Shown: positions 1-8,968 of the stretch, piece after piece
How positions within the stretch are numbered: the first letter of the stretch is position 1
How the letters are laid out: each line of letters opens with the position of its first letter
Origin: Ruminococcus flavefaciens
Lineage (GTDB): Bacteria; Bacillota; Clostridia; Oscillospirales; Ruminococcaceae
Assembly: GCF_900116855.1 (NCBI RefSeq)
Contig: NZ_UETD01000006.1
Span: 1 to 64,000 of the forward strand
Direction of reading: 5' to 3'
DNA length: 64,000 nt
Notes under the pieces: generated by a model
The model's input: only the letters and a program-made list of their open reading frames with translations
Database searches by the model: none
Told to the model about the DNA's origin: nothing
Translations under genes and position numbers: made by a program

Positions 1-137
1 GTACTTATTGCGCTGTAAGCGATGTACAAATACCATTTTTGATATTATTAAGCGAGTTTACGAGCGACAACGTGGCAAGCGGTCGAGCTGGCTCAGCTCG
101 AAATTATGATTTATCTTACACTCAAATAAAACACAAT

Positions 138-161
138 GCCCCGAAGCATATGCTTCGGGGC
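138..161 (-). terminator. Rho-independent terminator after upp
   Basis: A perfect palindrome, GCCCCGAAGC plus its complement around a central ATAT, lies just downstream of the upp stop. On the minus strand it is followed by a T-rich stretch (TTGTGTTTTATTT). It ends the fhs-tsaE-tsaB-rpiB-upp operon. The same CCCCGAAGC stem is used after bioY at 30392. Bases 1-137 contain no gene I can support. Confidence 0.8.
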
Positions 162-176
162 TGCTTTATTTCACTA

Positions 177-806
177 TTACTTTGTACCGAAGATACGGTC
201 GCCTGCGTCGCCTACACCGGGAACGATGTATTTGTCCTCGTTGAGCTTTTCGTCCATAACGCCTGCGTATATCTCTACATCAGGATGAGCCTTCTGTATA
301 GCTTCAACGCCCTCGGGAGAGCAGATGATGCACATGAACTTGATGTGCTTTACGCCGAGGTTTTTCAACTCTGTGATAGCTGCAACTGCGGAATTACCTG
401 TTGCCAGCATAGGGTCAACGATGATAGCGTCACGCTCGTTGATGTCGTCGGGCATCTTTGCGTAATACTTCACAGGCTCCTTTGTGACAGGGTCACGGAA
501 AAGCCCGATATGACCTATTTTTGCAGCAGGAACCAGTGTTGTTACGCCCTCTACCATTCCCAGACCTGCACGGAGGATAGGAATGAATGCAAGCTTTCTG
601 CCTGAGATTATCTTGGTCTTCGCAACTGCAAGAGGAGTCTCAAGCTCGATCTCCTTCAGAGGAAGGTCTCTTGTAGCCTCGTAGCAGATGAACATAGCGA
701 TCTCGGATACCAGCTCGCGGAACTCCTTTGTACCTGTGTTCTTGTCTCTCAGCAGCGAGATCTTGTGCTGTACGAGAGGATGATCTATAATGTGTAATTC
801 AGCCAT
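177..806 (-). CDS. upp: Uracil phosphoribosyltransferase
   Basis: This 209-residue protein converts uracil and PRPP to UMP in cytoplasmic pyrimidine salvage. It has the full family length. The PRPP-binding loop is [11 protein letters not shown] near residues 130-140. The flexible substrate-binding region is [11 protein letters not shown] near 78-88, and the uracil-binding end is [12 protein letters not shown] near the C-terminus. The start ATG at 806 has a GGGAG-type ribosome site. It is the last gene of an operon, 15 bp after rpiB, and is followed by a strong terminator. No anomaly is seen. Confidence 0.97.
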   Translation of the reverse strand: MAELHIIDHPLVQHKISLLRDKNTGTKEFRELVSEIAMFICYEATRDLPLKEIELETPLAVAKTKIISGRKLAFIPILRAGLGMVEGVTTLVPAAKIGHIGLFRDPVTKEPVKYYAKMPDDINERDAIIVDPMLATGNSAVAAITELKNLGVKHIKFMCIICSPEGVEAIQKAHPDVEIYAGVMDEKLNEDKYIVPGVGDAGDRIFGTK

Positions 807-821
807 AGTAATTTACTCCCT

Positions 822-1259
822 TCACTGTTTTTCTTCTATTGCTGTTATAAGGTCGATACGTCTCTGATGACGTCCGCCCTCAAATTCGGTCGTAAGGAAT
901 ATCTCAGCCAGCTCACAGGCAAGTCCGCAGCCGAGAGTTCTTGCACCCACGCACATAACATTTGAGTTGTTATGCATACGGGTAAAGCGTGTAGAGAAAG
1001 AGTCCGCACAAAGAGCTGCTCTTATGCCCTTGATCTTGTTAGCGGCAATGGACATTCCGATGCCTGTGCCGCAGATAAGTATGCCCTTTTCGCAGTTCCC
1101 CGCAAGCACCTCATGACAGAGCTTTTCAGCAACGTCGGGGTAATCGCAGGGCTCTCCGTCGGTACCCATATCCATGAACTCAAAGCCCTGAACCGACAGA
1201 GCCTCGATTATAGCCTTTTTCATTTCCACTCCTGCGTGGTCGCATCCGATAGCTATCAT
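822..1259 (-). CDS. rpiB: Ribose-5-phosphate isomerase B
   Basis: This 145-residue RpiB/LacAB family enzyme interconverts ribose 5-phosphate and ribulose 5-phosphate in the pentose phosphate pathway. Visible motifs are the N-terminal IGCDHAG, the CGTGIGMSIAANK phosphate-binding loop near residues 64-76, and RMHNNSNVMCVGARTLG, which carries conserved catalytic and binding residues. It lies between tsaB and upp with short gaps. It supplies ribose phosphate for the PRPP that Upp uses, and could also serve pentose catabolism of the xylan genes nearby. A dedicated allose or galactose-6-phosphate isomerase role is less likely, because no such operon is adjacent. Confidence 0.93.
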   Translation of the reverse strand: MIAIGCDHAGVEMKKAIIEALSVQGFEFMDMGTDGEPCDYPDVAEKLCHEVLAGNCEKGILICGTGIGMSIAANKIKGIRAALCADSFSTRFTRMHNNSNVMCVGARTLGCGLACELAEIFLTTEFEGGRHQRRIDLITAIEEKQ

Positions 1260-1281
1260 ATCAACATCTCCGATCTGTTAA

Positions 1282-1986
1282 TTACGCTAAATTCTTGTTT
1301 TTTTCCTCTAAGTCCTTTTCAGCCTTTACCTTCTGGAGGTATGAGACCTCAAGGCTGTCGGGTTCGGTGAGCTTTCTCGAAACTCCTGCAAGGCACACGC
1401 CCACAGCGCTCTGGAGCCTTCCCTGAGGGGGAGCTATAACGAAAGCAGGTGAGCTGTAAGTGTTGTAGAAATCGGCAGCGCCGTCTCCGCAGAGCATTGC
1501 CTCGCCCACATTAAGTGCCAGATACTCCGCAAGCTCATCACGGGATATCATCTGCTCCTCTGTTACCTGCTCAACGCAGAAGCCGTCGCTCTTGTAGGTG
1601 CAGGTGTAGACCAGCTCTCCCCTCGCCTTCATAATTGAGCAGATATGACCCTTGTAGGCGAGATTGTTGCAGGCAAGTCCCAGAAGTGTTGACACGCCGC
1701 AGCATTTCACGCCAAGTCCGAAGCTGAGCGCCTTTACAGCCGCAACTCCGATACGCAGCCCCGTATATGAACCGGGACCGTTGGCAACGGCAATGCCGCC
1801 AAGGTCTGAGAGCTCTTTCCCAGCCTGCGCCATAATATCATTGACCATGGGCATGATGACCTGTGAGTGGGTCTTCTGGGTATAAACTGTACTCTGAGCC
1901 AGAAAGAGCTCGGTCTCAGAGTCAAAAAGCGCTGCGGAAGCTGTCTTTCCCGATGTATCAATCCCAAGCAGCAGCAAATCTTCCAC
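1282..1986 (-). CDS. tsaB: tRNA threonylcarbamoyladenosine biosynthesis protein TsaB
   Basis: This 234-residue actin-like ATPase-fold protein is the non-catalytic partner of TsaD in making t6A37 on ANN-decoding tRNAs. The family pattern is visible: LGIDTSGKTASAAL at the N-terminus, THSQVIMPMV near 39-48, and GPGSYTGLRIGVAAVKAL near 70-87. It overlaps the end of tsaE by 29 bp, so the two are translationally coupled. The first in-frame start is GTG at 1986, only 3 bp after a GAGGA ribosome site. A TTG at 1977 would give the usual family N-terminus and better spacing, so the true start may be nine bases later. Confidence 0.9.
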   Translation of the reverse strand: MEDLLLLGIDTSGKTASAALFDSETELFLAQSTVYTQKTHSQVIMPMVNDIMAQAGKELSDLGGIAVANGPGSYTGLRIGVAAVKALSFGLGVKCCGVSTLLGLACNNLAYKGHICSIMKARGELVYTCTYKSDGFCVEQVTEEQMISRDELAEYLALNVGEAMLCGDGAADFYNTYSSPAFVIAPPQGRLQSAVGVCLAGVSRKLTEPDSLEVSYLQKVKAEKDLEEKNKNLA

Positions 1987-2398
1987 CGTCCTCGATAATT
2001 ATTTCTCTGTCGTTCTCACTGATGCTGTTTATAGTGATATAAATGGTGTCATTCGGCAGGAACTCCGCTATATTCTCGGACCACTCCACAGCCGCAACGT
2101 TATCCTCGAAAGGGTAATCGTAAAAGCCCGTAGACTCCAGATCCTCCTCGGAACTTATGCGGTACATATCGAAGTGATAGAGAGTGATGTTCTCGCCGCG
2201 GTACTCATTTACAAGCGCAAAGGTGGGAGAGGTAACGCTGTCTCCCAGTCCCATGCCAAGGGCAAGACCTCTGGTGAAGGTAGTCTTTCCGGCACCGAGT
2301 CCGCCTTTATATGCTATCATGTCTCCTGCCCTGAGCATAGCGCCAAGCTTTTCAGCGGCAACTATAGTCTCCTGAGGAGAATGAGTGATGATCTTCAT
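1958..2398 (-). CDS. tsaE: tRNA threonylcarbamoyladenosine biosynthesis ATPase TsaE
   Basis: This 146-residue P-loop ATPase is required for t6A tRNA modification together with TsaB and TsaD. The Walker A motif is GGLGAGKTTF near residues 32-41. It is followed by the family motif TSPTFALVNEYRG near 56-68, and the conserved VEWSENI lies near 104-110. It sits 15 bp after fhs and overlaps tsaB by 29 bp. TsaD is not in the window. The identification is firm from motif order and the tsaE-tsaB pairing. Confidence 0.94.
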   Translation of the reverse strand: MKIITHSPQETIVAAEKLGAMLRAGDMIAYKGGLGAGKTTFTRGLALGMGLGDSVTSPTFALVNEYRGENITLYHFDMYRISSEEDLESTGFYDYPFEDNVAAVEWSENIAEFLPNDTIYITINSISENDREIIIEDGGRFAAAWD

Positions 2399-2413
2399 AA
2401 ATGCTCAGTCCTA

Positions 2414-4087
2414 TCAGAAAAGTCCCGTGATAGTGCCGTCCTTATCGCAGTCGATATTGAGTGCGGCAGGAGCCTTGGGAAGTCCCGGCATTGTCAGGAT
2501 ATCGCCTGTGTAGATAACAACGAATCCTGCACCCGAGGACAGTCTTGCGTCACGGACCGTTATCTTGAAGTTCTTGGGCTTTCCGAGAAGATTGGGATTA
2601 TCCGAAAGTGAATACTGAGTTTTTGCAACACAGATAGGCAGGTCCCAGAAGCCGATGCTCTCGATCTCCTTGATAGCCTTTTCAGCCTGAGGAGTGAAGA
2701 TAACTCCCTCAGCGCGGTAGATCTCCTTAGCGATCTTTTCCACCTTATCCTTGATGGTAGCCTCTGTATCGTAAACGGGCTTGAATTCATTTCCGCTTAC
2801 AAGGTCGATTGTCTCGCAGACCTTCTGAGCAAGGTCCTTTCCGCCTTCGCCGCCCTTGGCGAAAACCTCGCACATAGATACCTCAACGCCCATATCAGCG
2901 CAGAAGTCCTGTACGAACTTTACTTCCTCGTCAGTATCTGTTGCAAATCTGTTGATAGCAACAACTACGGGAACATGGAACTTATGCATATTTTCGATAT
3001 GAGTTCTCAGGTTCTCTATACCCTTTTCGAGAGCCCACATATTCTCCTTTGCAAGGTCCTGCTTCTGAACTCCGCCGTTGTACTTGAGAGCCTTGATAGT
3101 AGCTACGAGGACAACGCATGAGGGAGCAAGTCCGCCGATACGGCACTTGATGTCCATGAACTTCTCGGCACCGAGGTCCGAACCGAAGCCTGCCTCGGTA
3201 ACTGTATAGTCTCCCAGCTTCAGAGCGAGCTTTGTAGCTCTCAGCGAGTTACAGCCGTGAGCGATATTTGCAAAGGGACCGCCGTGGATAAACGCCGGAG
3301 TATTCTCCAGAGTCTGCACCAGATTGGGCTTGAGAGCGTCCTTGAGGAGAGCTGTCATAGCGCCTGTGCAGCCGAGGTCCTTAGCGTAGATAGGTTCGCC
3401 GCTGAGATTATATGCAACGAGGATATTTCCAAGTCTCTCTTTCAGGTCGGCAACATCGGACGCAAGGCAGAGTATAGCCATTACCTCGGAAGCAACCGTG
3501 ATATTGAATCCGTCCTCACGGGGGATGCCGTTGGCTCTACCGCCGAGACCGATGAGGATATTTCTGAGCGCACGGTCATTCATATCCATGCAGCGCTTGA
3601 ACATTATCCTGCGCTGATCTATCCTGAGCTCATTTCCCTGCTGGAGATGATTGTCTATCATCGCGCAGAGAAGGTTATTTGCAGCAGTAATGGCGTGCAT
3701 ATCGCCTGTGAAGTGGAGGTTGATGTCCTCCATGGGAACTACCTGTGCGTATCCGCCGCCGGCAGCGCCGCCCTTCATACCGAATACGGGTCCCAGTGAA
3801 GGCTCGCGGAGCGCGAGAACGGTGTTCTTGCCGATCCTGCGCATAGCATCTGCAAGACCGACGCTGATGGTTGTCTTACCCTCACCTGCGGGAGTAGGAT
3901 TTATAGCGGTAACAAGAATGAGCTTGCCGTCCTCCTTATCCGCAAGCTTTGTAAAAAGCTCCTCGGACAGCTTAGCCTTATAGTGACCATATGGCTCAAT
4001 GTCTTCCTCGTCAATGCCGAGCTGTGCAGCTATCTCGGTGATACGCTTCATATCGGCAGCCTGAGCGATTTCGATATCAGATAACAT
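2414..4087 (-). CDS. fhs: Formate-tetrahydrofolate ligase
   Basis: This 557-residue enzyme makes 10-formyltetrahydrofolate from formate, THF and ATP. It feeds one-carbon units to purine and formyl-Met-tRNA synthesis and, in acetogens, to the Wood-Ljungdahl pathway. The ATP-binding loop [10 protein letters not shown] lies at about residues 64-73. Conserved folate-site segments such as [22 protein letters not shown] begin near 98. The length equals that of the family. It is the first gene of the operon, preceded by a strong promoter and a GGAGG ribosome site. No other Wood-Ljungdahl gene is in the window, so I infer a biosynthetic role here. Confidence 0.97.
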   Translation of the reverse strand: MLSDIEIAQAADMKRITEIAAQLGIDEEDIEPYGHYKAKLSEELFTKLADKEDGKLILVTAINPTPAGEGKTTISVGLADAMRRIGKNTVLALREPSLGPVFGMKGGAAGGGYAQVVPMEDINLHFTGDMHAITAANNLLCAMIDNHLQQGNELRIDQRRIMFKRCMDMNDRALRNILIGLGGRANGIPREDGFNITVASEVMAILCLASDVADLKERLGNILVAYNLSGEPIYAKDLGCTGAMTALLKDALKPNLVQTLENTPAFIHGGPFANIAHGCNSLRATKLALKLGDYTVTEAGFGSDLGAEKFMDIKCRIGGLAPSCVVLVATIKALKYNGGVQKQDLAKENMWALEKGIENLRTHIENMHKFHVPVVVAINRFATDTDEEVKFVQDFCADMGVEVSMCEVFAKGGEGGKDLAQKVCETIDLVSGNEFKPVYDTEATIKDKVEKIAKEIYRAEGVIFTPQAEKAIKEIESIGFWDLPICVAKTQYSLSDNPNLLGKPKNFKITVRDARLSSGAGFVVIYTGDILTMPGLPKAPAALNIDCDKDGTITGLF

Positions 4088-4123
4088 AAAAAATATCCTC
4101 CGTGTCGTTGTAATAGTAATTTT

Positions 4124-4152
4124 ATTATACCACGTTTTTTCATTAATTGCAA
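4124..4152 (-). promoter_or_regulatory. Promoter of the fhs operon
   Basis: On the minus strand there is a TTGCAA -35 box (4147-4152), a 17-bp spacer and a perfect TATAAT -10 box (4124-4129). This places transcription start about 30 bases before the fhs ATG. That leader is too short to hold a folate riboswitch. Confidence 0.75.
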
Positions 4153-4171
4153 GGTCTGAAAAAATATTATA

Positions 4172-4206
4172 GCAGGCTCCGTTAAAAATCCGAAGCCTGC
4201 TTTTTT
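4172..4206. terminator. Hairpin terminator between fhs promoter and ABC operon
   Basis: GCAGGCT and AGCCTGC arms flank a 15-base loop, with TTTTTT following on the plus strand. On the minus strand the hairpin is followed by TATAATATTTTTT. It can insulate fhs from readthrough of the ABC operon. Confidence 0.45.
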
Positions 4207-4223
4207 ACCGTATAATTCAAAGA

Positions 4224-4247
4224 GGACTGTACCCGAAGGTACAGTCC
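4224..4247 (-). terminator. Terminator of the sugar ABC/xylA operon
   Basis: A perfect 10-bp stem, GGACTGTACC with its complement, closes on a CGAA loop. It lies 44-67 bp after the last permease gene. The following T-tract on the minus strand is weak (TCTTTG), so this may act together with the hairpin at 4172. Confidence 0.5.
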
Positions 4248-4290
4248 CCAAAGATTTAAGAAAGAAAAATGTGATAACATTAAGAAAACA

Positions 4291-5142
4291 TCAGCCCTTG
4301 ACGCCGCCCAGTGCAACACCTTCGATGATGTACTTAGACAACAGGAAGTATGCAATGAGGATCGGTATTACCGTCAAAAGCAGTCCCAGATAAACGGAAC
4401 CGTACTCGGTCTTGTACGCGTCACCGTTGAGGAGGCTTACCATCATAGGCATTGTGTACTTTTCCATCCTTGTGATAAGGATCTGAGGCATAAACAGCTG
4501 GTTCCAGCTGGTTACGAAGCAGAAAATTGCCTGTGTAGCCATAGCAGGCTTCATCATGGGAAGCACTATCTGGTTGAATATCCTGAATTCGCCTGCACCG
4601 TCGATTCTCGCTGACTGGAGTATCTCCATAGGAAGCGAGGGTATCATATACTGCCTCATGAAGAAAACAGTAGTAGGTGCTGCGATCGTAGGAAGAATAA
4701 GGGGAAGGAAACTGTTTGTCCATTGGATCTTGTACATGAACGAATAGAAACCGATACTTGTTACCTGAGCAGGTATCATAAGAACTGCCATGATAACGGT
4801 GAAGAACGGTTTTCTCAGTTTCCAGTCATACGCAACGAGTGCGAATGCGGTCATTGTTGAGAAATAAACATTGCAGGCTGTGGAACCTACTGATACGATC
4901 AGTGAGTTCTTAAAGCCGTCAATTGGGCTGAATCCACGACCCATAAGGATATTCCAGTTTGTTTTGAAATTATGTCCCGGGATGAAGGATACAGCGTGGC
5001 TCTGGATCTCAGCGGTATTTCTTGTAGCGTTAACGATCATGATAACGAACGGGAAAAGACTGAGAACGGTAAGGAGTATACAAAAAGCATAAGCAAATAT
5101 CTTAAATGCATAGCTTGATGCCTTTTTGTTTACAACTGCCAT
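4291..5142 (-). CDS. Carbohydrate ABC transporter permease, MalG type
   Basis: This 283-residue inner-membrane permease belongs to a CUT1-type sugar importer. Several hydrophobic spans are visible, beginning with FAYAFCILLTVLSLFPFVIM near residues 16-35. The cytoplasmic EAA loop that contacts the ATPase reads ILQSARIDGAGEF and continues with a proline-rich end, near 175-200. The first codons overlap the end of the MalF-type permease by 13 bp, showing a coupled pair. It is the last gene of the operon. Substrate is inferred from the neighbouring xylA and GH3 genes as xylose or xylo-oligosaccharides. No ATPase gene is nearby, so a shared MsmK-like ATPase elsewhere is likely. Confidence 0.92.
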   Translation of the reverse strand: MAVVNKKASSYAFKIFAYAFCILLTVLSLFPFVIMIVNATRNTAEIQSHAVSFIPGHNFKTNWNILMGRGFSPIDGFKNSLIVSVGSTACNVYFSTMTAFALVAYDWKLRKPFFTVIMAVLMIPAQVTSIGFYSFMYKIQWTNSFLPLILPTIAAPTTVFFMRQYMIPSLPMEILQSARIDGAGEFRIFNQIVLPMMKPAMATQAIFCFVTSWNQLFMPQILITRMEKYTMPMMVSLLNGDAYKTEYGSVYLGLLLTVIPILIAYFLLSKYIIEGVALGGVKG

Positions 5143-6119
5143 TGATTGACTCCTCCCTTCGCTGCTCTTTTAGCTTCTTTCTTGGCTCTCTTGATCTCCT
5201 TATCGATCTTGATCTGATCTTTATCACGCATGATATAGAACAGGATAGCCGAGAAGAACGCTATAATCAGCCACATGATCATACTTGCTGCAGCCGCTCT
5301 GTTGTAAATGTAGTTGCCCGAGAAGGCAAGATTGTAGATGAATACGCTTGTTGTAGTTGTAGCTCTGTCGGGACCTCCCTGATTTAAGAGGTATGGAATA
5401 TCGAACATATTCAGACCGCCGACAAGGCTGGTAATAAGTGTATACAGTAAAACTGTCTTTAGATTAGGTATCGTAATACGGAAGAAGGTCTGAACACCGT
5501 TCGCTCCGTCGATCTCTGCCGCTTCATAGATATCAGGGCTGATTCCGAGTACACCCGAAATGAGCACTATCATTGTATTTCCGTACCATGTCCAGAACTG
5601 GATAAACGCAACGATAAGACGTGACGCCAATTTATTGGTAAAGAAATAATAGGATGAATCCCTGAGTCCTGAAGAAACGAGGATATCGTTCACAGGGCCT
5701 ACGGGATAGTTGAACAGTGAATGGAAGAGGATCGCAACTGTTGCAGCCGTAATGATGTTAGGCATATAGAAAACGACTTTGAAGAAACCTTTTCCTCTGA
5801 TCTCGTTGGAATGCGAGGTAAACCAAGCAGTCAGGAGAAGAGCAATGGATATCTGGGGGATAAAGTTTGCCAGCCAGATACCGACGGTGTTCTTCAGAGA
5901 TACACGGAATGAGTCATTCTTTAAGATCTCCTTGAAATTATCAAATGGATGTTCAAGGAAATGGTAATTGTCGTTAATTACACCTCTACAATCGGTAAAA
6001 CCGAGGGTTGCTGTATAAATAGTAGGATACAGCGTGAATATCAAAAATGCAACAACAAAAGGAATACTAAAGAGATATCCGTATTTTGAATAACTAATAC
6101 CCTTGAGCTTCGTTTTCAA
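5130..6119 (-). CDS. Carbohydrate ABC transporter permease, MalF type
   Basis: This 329-residue partner permease of the CUT1 importer has a first transmembrane span at about residues 15-35 (FSIPFVVAFLIFTLYPTIY) and six or so spans in all. The EAA loop EAAEIDGANGVQTFF lies near 198-212. The C-terminal tail is unusually basic, with repeated Lys/Arg, and faces the cytoplasm. It is separated from the upstream binding-protein gene by 67 bp holding a strong hairpin, and it overlaps the downstream permease. Together with the binding protein and a distant ATPase it would import a xylan-derived oligosaccharide. The substrate is inferred from context. Confidence 0.92.
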   Translation of the reverse strand: MKTKLKGISYSKYGYLFSIPFVVAFLIFTLYPTIYTATLGFTDCRGVINDNYHFLEHPFDNFKEILKNDSFRVSLKNTVGIWLANFIPQISIALLLTAWFTSHSNEIRGKGFFKVVFYMPNIITAATVAILFHSLFNYPVGPVNDILVSSGLRDSSYYFFTNKLASRLIVAFIQFWTWYGNTMIVLISGVLGISPDIYEAAEIDGANGVQTFFRITIPNLKTVLLYTLITSLVGGLNMFDIPYLLNQGGPDRATTTTSVFIYNLAFSGNYIYNRAAAASMIMWLIIAFFSAILFYIMRDKDQIKIDKEIKRAKKEAKRAAKGGVNQWQL

Positions 6120-6142
6120 AGCCTAAAGCCTCCTTTTTATTT

Positions 6143-6178
6143 AGAGGGCTGTACCGCAGAGGACTGCGGTACAGCTCT
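6143..6178 (-). promoter_or_regulatory. Intercistronic hairpin between binding protein and permeases
   Basis: AGAGGGCTGTACCGCAG pairs with CTGCGGTACAGCTCT around a short loop, one of the strongest stems in the window. It lies inside the operon right after the solute-binding-protein stop. No long T-run follows it, so I read it as a partial terminator or 3'-end stabiliser. Such an element would let the binding protein be made in excess over the membrane permeases. Confidence 0.6.
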
Positions 6179-6186
6179 AAAGTTAC

Positions 6187-7596
6187 TTAGTGAATATCGA
6201 GCTCGTCTGCTACTTCCTGCTTGAAGTCCTTGATAGCATCTTCTCTGGACTTGTTGCCTGCGGTGTACTGACGAACCTGACCACGCCACTTCTGGTTGAT
6301 CTTCTCATCGTACTGAGTGAGGTTCTTACCGTTAGCGTACTGGTTAGCGGGAACGAATACGTCGAACATATTCTGACCGCCGAGGAAGTCAAGTGAACCG
6401 TCAGACATAGCCATAACTGTGCCTGAAGCTACTGAGTCCTTAGTACCGCCTTCGCCGTTGAGAGTACCGTTAGCCCACATATACTGGAGACCGTCCTTAG
6501 TGCAGTCGAGTGTGATCCAGTCGATGATCTGTCCAACAGCTTCCTTGTTCTTGGAATCCTTGTTAGCGAGGAGCCATGTACCGCCCCAGAAGAATCCGAT
6601 AGGAGGCTCACAAACAGCCCAGTCGCCCCATGTACCGATAGAAGTATCGAGCTCCTGGATAGCGTTGCCGTCTGCATCCTTCTTGCCTGTGTCAACCCAA
6701 GAACCGCAGTTCTTAGCGATTGTGTAGTTGATGAGCCAAGCAGGACCGAAGAATCCGAGAACTTCCTTATCGCCCTCGCCCTTCATATCAGCGAACCAAG
6801 CATCGCCCCAGTCCTCTGTGTCGTTGTGGTAACCATTGTCCTTGAGCTTCTTGGACAGGTCGAGGAATTCCTCACGCTTAGGATCAATGTAGAGTGAGTC
6901 ACCGTCGAGCCAGCCCTTGTCTGAGCTGTTCTCAACTGCGTGCCAGATATCACCGTCGCCTGATACGATGCCGAAGCCCTTCTTCTTGAGCTCTGCAGCA
7001 GCCTCAAAGAACTTATCCCAGCTGCCTGAGCCGCCGCCGATCTTAGCGGAAACTGTAGCAGGATCGTCGCTGCCGAAAGCAGCCTTAGCTACTGAACGTC
7101 TGTAAATGAAAGCACCGCCTGTAGCCTGGTATCCGAGACCAACTACATCACCGCTGGGGTTAGTACCGATATCTACTGAGTACTGAGCAATGTCAGCGTC
7201 CTTGATCTCCTTGTCAACGTCGATTCCGAGATCCTTGTAAGGAGCAGCGTAGCTTGACATATCGCCCTGTGTATACTTCAGAACGAATGCAGCCTCTGCA
7301 CAGAAGAAGTCAGGAGCGTCCTTGCCGCCGGCCTGAAGAGCCTTGTCGAGAGCAGGCTGATAGTTACCGTCAGTTGTAGGAATGATTGTTTCCTTTACTT
7401 CGTACTTAGCAGCGAAGTCAGGGTGTGTGCTCATGAACTTCTTGACCATGCCGGGAACTTCGTCTGTGAATGTCCACAGATTAAGAATGGTCTTGCCGTC
7501 CTTGGTGGTTGCTTCATCCTTCTTGCTGCAGCCTGTAGCAGCTACAGAAGATGCCAGAAGTGCGATTGCTGAGATGACCGATAATGCTTTTTTCAT
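6187..7596 (-). CDS. Extracellular sugar-binding lipoprotein (ABC importer)
   Basis: This 469-residue family-1 type solute-binding protein is the capture component of the importer encoded by the two genes that follow it. A lipoprotein signal peptide ends in a lipobox, VAATGCSKK, with the lipid-accepting Cys at about residue 23. The mature part has a type II periplasmic-binding-protein composition rich in Trp and Gly. Examples are GLGYQATGGAFIYRR and GFFWGGTWLLANKDS, where aromatic residues probably stack on sugar rings. A GGAGG ribosome site precedes ATG. It sits directly after xylA, so a xylo-oligosaccharide ligand is the best inference. Confidence 0.92.
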   Translation of the reverse strand: MKKALSVISAIALLASSVAATGCSKKDEATTKDGKTILNLWTFTDEVPGMVKKFMSTHPDFAAKYEVKETIIPTTDGNYQPALDKALQAGGKDAPDFFCAEAAFVLKYTQGDMSSYAAPYKDLGIDVDKEIKDADIAQYSVDIGTNPSGDVVGLGYQATGGAFIYRRSVAKAAFGSDDPATVSAKIGGGSGSWDKFFEAAAELKKKGFGIVSGDGDIWHAVENSSDKGWLDGDSLYIDPKREEFLDLSKKLKDNGYHNDTEDWGDAWFADMKGEGDKEVLGFFGPAWLINYTIAKNCGSWVDTGKKDADGNAIQELDTSIGTWGDWAVCEPPIGFFWGGTWLLANKDSKNKEAVGQIIDWITLDCTKDGLQYMWANGTLNGEGGTKDSVASGTVMAMSDGSLDFLGGQNMFDVFVPANQYANGKNLTQYDEKINQKWRGQVRQYTAGNKSREDAIKDFKQEVADELDIH

Positions 7597-7643
7597 TTTT
7601 CTTGACCTCCAATTAAAAAAATTGATATTATTTCAATCAGCCT

Positions 7644-8957
7644 TTACAGACTGAAAAGAACATTATTTAAGATAGACTCCAGCATTTCCTGTCTGCCGCT
7701 TGAGAGTGAATCTGTAACCTCACCCTTTTCAAGAGCATACTTCTCGAGAGATGCGAAATCTGCCTTGCCTGCAATTATGTCAGCACCGATGCCTGTCTTC
7801 CATGAAGCGTATCTGTCCTCTACGAACTTGTCGATACGTCCGTCCTCGATGAGCTTGAGTGCAGCTCTGAAGCCGAGTGCGAATGCATCCATACCTGCGA
7901 TGTAGCTGTAGAAGATATCCTCGGGAGTGAAGCTTCCTCTGCGAGCCTTAGCGTCGAAGTTGAGACCGCCGTTTGTGAAGCCGCCTGCCTTGATAACCTC
8001 GTACATACACATTGTTGTATCGTAGATGTTTGTGGGGAACTGGTCTGTATCCCATCCGAGAAGAACATCGCCCTGGTTAGCGTCGATAGAACCGAACACA
8101 CCGTTGTCTCTTGCAACACGGAGCTCATGCTGGAATGTGTGCTGAGCAAGTGTAGCGTGGTTAGCTTCGATGTTCATCTTGAAGTCCTTGTCGAGGCCGT
8201 ACTTTCTGAGGAATCCCAGAACAGTAGCGGTATCGAAATCATACTGATGCTTTGTGGGCTCCTTGGGCTTGGGCTCAATGTAGAAGTCGCCTGTGAAGCC
8301 GATAGAACGTCCGTACTCAACAGCCATCTTCATGAGACGAGCCATGTTGTCAAGCTCAAGGCCCATATCTGTGTTGAGGAGAGTCTCATAACCCTCACGG
8401 CCGCCCCAGAATACATAACCGTTACCGCCGAGCTTTACAGTAGACTCAATAGCCTTCTTGATCTGAGCTGCTGAGAAAGCGAAAACGTCAGCGGAAGGAG
8501 ATGTACCTGCACCGTGCATGAATCTGGGATGGTCGAAGCACTTTGCTGTACCCCAGAGGCACTTCTTGTCGCCCATAACAGACTTCATATAGTCTGTAAC
8601 GATATCGAGCTGGTCGTTAGTAGCCTTGAGACTGCCGTACTCGGGAGAGAGATCGCGGTCGTGGAAGCAGTAGTAATCAATGGAAAGCTTATCCATGATC
8701 TCCTTAGCTGCATCTACCTTAGCCTTAGCTCTTGCAGCGGGATCTGACTGACCCCATGTCTTGTCTGCTGTTCCGCAGCCGAACATATCTGTTCCGTCGC
8801 CGCCCATTGTGTGCCACCATGAAAGAGCGAACTTCAGGTGATCGCGCATTTTCTTTCCGTTGATGACCTCATCGGGGTTGTAGTACTTGAATGAGAGAGG
8901 ATCAGTACTATCCTTGCCCTTATACTGAATTTTACCAATATTGCTGAAAAATTCCAT
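7644..8957 (-). CDS. xylA: Xylose isomerase
   Basis: This 437-residue class II xylose isomerase converts D-xylose to D-xylulose. Visible motifs are [12 protein letters not shown] with the active-site His near 102, [10 protein letters not shown] near 187, and the metal-binding [14 protein letters not shown] near 232-245. Later comes the conserved GSIDANQGD. An in-frame ATG 39 bp further upstream exists. I chose 8957 because a GGAGG ribosome site sits five bases before it and the resulting N-terminus ([14 protein letters not shown]) matches the family. It lies 11 bp after the GH3 gene. No xylulokinase gene is in the window. Confidence 0.96.
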   Translation of the reverse strand: MEFFSNIGKIQYKGKDSTDPLSFKYYNPDEVINGKKMRDHLKFALSWWHTMGGDGTDMFGCGTADKTWGQSDPAARAKAKVDAAKEIMDKLSIDYYCFHDRDLSPEYGSLKATNDQLDIVTDYMKSVMGDKKCLWGTAKCFDHPRFMHGAGTSPSADVFAFSAAQIKKAIESTVKLGGNGYVFWGGREGYETLLNTDMGLELDNMARLMKMAVEYGRSIGFTGDFYIEPKPKEPTKHQYDFDTATVLGFLRKYGLDKDFKMNIEANHATLAQHTFQHELRVARDNGVFGSIDANQGDVLLGWDTDQFPTNIYDTTMCMYEVIKAGGFTNGGLNFDAKARRGSFTPEDIFYSYIAGMDAFALGFRAALKLIEDGRIDKFVEDRYASWKTGIGADIIAGKADFASLEKYALEKGEVTDSLSSGRQEMLESILNNVLFSL

Positions 8958-8968
8958 TTTATCCTCCA

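Noticed and set aside
4088..4152. Possible tetrahydrofolate riboswitch before fhs
   Set aside because: The promoter lies so close that the leader is only about 30 nt, too short for the aptamer.
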